A stretch of DNA of 6,501 nucleotides from CABHOJ01 sp965649545 (GTDB lineage: Bacteria; Pseudomonadota; Gammaproteobacteria; Burkholderiales; Methylophilaceae), in contig CBFGLF010000099.1 in the NCBI GenBank assembly GCA_965649545.1, forward strand, positions 1-6,501. Direction: 5' to 3'. How positions within the stretch are numbered: position 1 is the stretch's first letter; every line of letters begins with the position of its first letter. Under the pieces are notes generated by a model. It was given only the letters and a program-made list of their open reading frames with translations, had not been told where the DNA came from and searched no databases. The position numbers and the translations under genes are program-made. This document shows, piece by piece, positions 5,738 to 6,501 of this stretch.

Positions 5738-5742
5738 CTATG

Positions 5743-6276
5743 ATGAACCGCAGACTGTATTTCGTATTACCCGACATCAAATCAGCAAGACGTGTCTGGA
5801 AAGAGATGTTGCTGGCCTGTGTCGACAATCGCAATATCCATTTCCTGGCAGAACCAGGGACGCCGCTAGGCAAGATGCAACCGGCGGATACCATGGAGAG
5901 GACCGATATGTTCCATGAAGGTGTCGCGGGCATCTTTGTCGGTGCGGCTCTGGGGCTGGTCGCCGGTGTACTGACCTTGTTCGCGCCCGAAGGCTACTTT
6001 CCGCTCTGGTACACCAACCTGCATTGGACCGGCATCCTGGCGTTCACTATCGGTATCGGTGCGGCCTGTGGCGCCATGGGCATGGCGATGCTGGGTATCT
6101 GTCTCGCCAATACCGATCTGGAAGCCGCCCGGGAAAAGATCAGGCATGGACAGGTCATGATGATCGTTACGGTGCCTATCCATCGGTTGCCCGAGATCCG
6201 CCGCATCATGCAGGTACTCCATCCGGAGGCCGAATATTACGGCGTCTGGCCGGCGTTGCACCCTGTATTTCCTTGA
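5743..6276 (+). CDS. DUF1269 domain membrane protein of unknown function
   Basis: The 177-residue protein begins MNRRLYFVLPDIKSARRVW, a start typical of proteobacterial DUF1269 proteins. A soluble N-terminal part (1-60) includes IHFLAEPGTPLG (32-43). Two glycine- and alanine-rich hydrophobic stretches follow (about 61-81, GVAGIFVGAALGLVAGVLTLF, and 95-120). A final soluble part carries VMMIVTVPIHRLPEIRRIM (138-156) and ends in a short tail. The layout is beta-alpha ends flanking a helical membrane hairpin. The small-residue spacing in the first span suggests tight helix packing. No enzyme motif is seen and the function is unknown; a stress-related envelope role is only inferred from its promoter type and neighbours. 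It is likely monocistronic, with a promoter at 5667-5694 and a terminator at 6343-6370. Confidence 0.85.
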   Translation: MNRRLYFVLPDIKSARRVWKEMLLACVDNRNIHFLAEPGTPLGKMQPADTMERTDMFHEGVAGIFVGAALGLVAGVLTLFAPEGYFPLWYTNLHWTGILAFTIGIGAACGAMGMAMLGICLANTDLEAAREKIRHGQVMMIVTVPIHRLPEIRRIMQVLHPEAEYYGVWPALHPVFP

Positions 6277-6305
6277 TGCGGGGTGTTAGTCTTATGCTTT
6301 AGACT

Positions 6306-6322
6306 GGCGACAGCAAGTCGCC
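6306..6322 (+). other. GC-rich stem-loop 30 nt after the DUF1269 stop
   Basis: GGCGAC (6306-6311) pairs with GTCGCC (6317-6322) around AGCAA, with a possible outward G-T and C-G extension. A G-rich stretch rather than a T-run follows, so it is not a canonical terminator. It may stabilise the transcript's 3' end. Confidence 0.4.
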
Positions 6323-6342
6323 GGGGTGGTTGGCTTGTCCTG

Positions 6343-6370
6343 ATTCCCTCAAATATTCGAGGGAATTTTT
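6343..6370 (+). terminator. Intrinsic terminator downstream of the DUF1269 gene
   Basis: An 8-bp perfect stem (ATTCCCTC at 6343-6350 with GAGGGAAT at 6359-6366) closes an 8-nt AT-rich loop and runs straight into T6366-T6370. The stem is less GC-rich than the two upstream terminators. Confidence 0.72.
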
Positions 6371-6501
6371 CCGAATCAAGGTAGGTCATTCAAAGTGGGT
6401 GTTTTGATCGCATTACCCACTCTCGTTATTTCAATCGATGAATAGCCAATAAGACGATTACAACGGCTATCGATTCATCACTTGGTTTTTTGCTTCGCAT
6501 T
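6371..6501. other. AT-richer intergenic tail with two further inverted repeats; no convincing gene
   Basis: AGTGGGT (6394-6400) pairs with ACCCACT (6415-6421) over a 14-nt loop. GATGAATAGCC (6437-6447) pairs with GGCT (6465-6468) and, past a 4-nt bulge, with ATTCATC (6473-6479). A six-T run follows at 6486-6491. The only small open frame of note is on the minus strand from an ATG at 6500 down to a stop at 6426 (24 codons with a short hydrophobic core); its codon use differs from the neighbours and it may be the tail of a gene beyond the edge or noise. Confidence 0.35.

Noticed and set aside
5725..5742. Upstream GTG (5725) or first ATG (5740) as the DUF1269 start
   Set aside because: The perfect AGGAGG lies downstream of the GTG and only 2 nt from the first ATG; ATG 5743 has the better spacing and gives the family-typical MNRRLYF start.
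665..6276. A coherent defence, secretion or biosynthetic island
   Set aside because: The genes belong to unrelated housekeeping and stress families, are split by terminators and promoters, and no mobile-element or system hallmark genes are present.

Overview
The window reads as ordinary chromosomal DNA from a moderately GC-rich Gram-negative proteobacterium. I favour a betaproteobacterium (Nitrosomonadales-like), with gammaproteobacteria possible. This rests on an SrkA-type kinase close to the E. coli protein, a DUF1269 membrane protein of a kind common in beta/gammaproteobacteria, a tRNA-Ser with encoded CCA, and compact intrinsic terminators. No phylogenetic search was possible. All supported genes are on the + strand. 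I see no insertion sequence, CRISPR array, integrase or toxin-antitoxin signature.

Layout: (1) 1-464, C-terminal catalytic part of a class III adenylate cyclase whose start lies outside the window. (2) 531-620, tRNA-Ser(GGA) with its own sigma70-like promoter. (3) 665-2017, a full-length two-domain ChrA chromate transporter with a His-rich linker. It starts 44 nt after the tRNA, with no clear terminator or ribosome binding site between. (4) 2108-2716, a Yip1/YohC-type inner-membrane protein, closed by a strong terminator at 2733-2759. (5) 2770-2796, an isolated 27-bp dyad, then 2866-3393, an exported glutathione peroxidase closed by a perfect-palindrome terminator. (6) 3492-4487, srkA, a stress-response kinase whose start codon has no Shine-Dalgarno and lies just after a -10-like box. 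(7) 4581-4856 and 4873-5670, a probable two-gene unit: a DUF861-type cupin and an LHPP-like HAD phosphatase. (8) 5743-6276, a DUF1269 membrane protein with its own promoter. (9) 6277-6501, a hairpin-rich tail with a terminator and no convincing gene.

The genes are mostly separate short transcription units rather than one pathway. The loose common theme is stress and redox handling: oxyanion export, periplasmic peroxide reduction, a stress kinase, and small envelope proteins with stress-promoter-like -10 boxes (TATACT). That theme is an inference from gene identities, not proof of co-regulation. I found no convincing new multi-gene system. The best leads are regulatory: the dyad upstream of the peroxidase, the possibly leaderless srkA, the tRNA-chrA junction, and the stem-loop series at the right edge.
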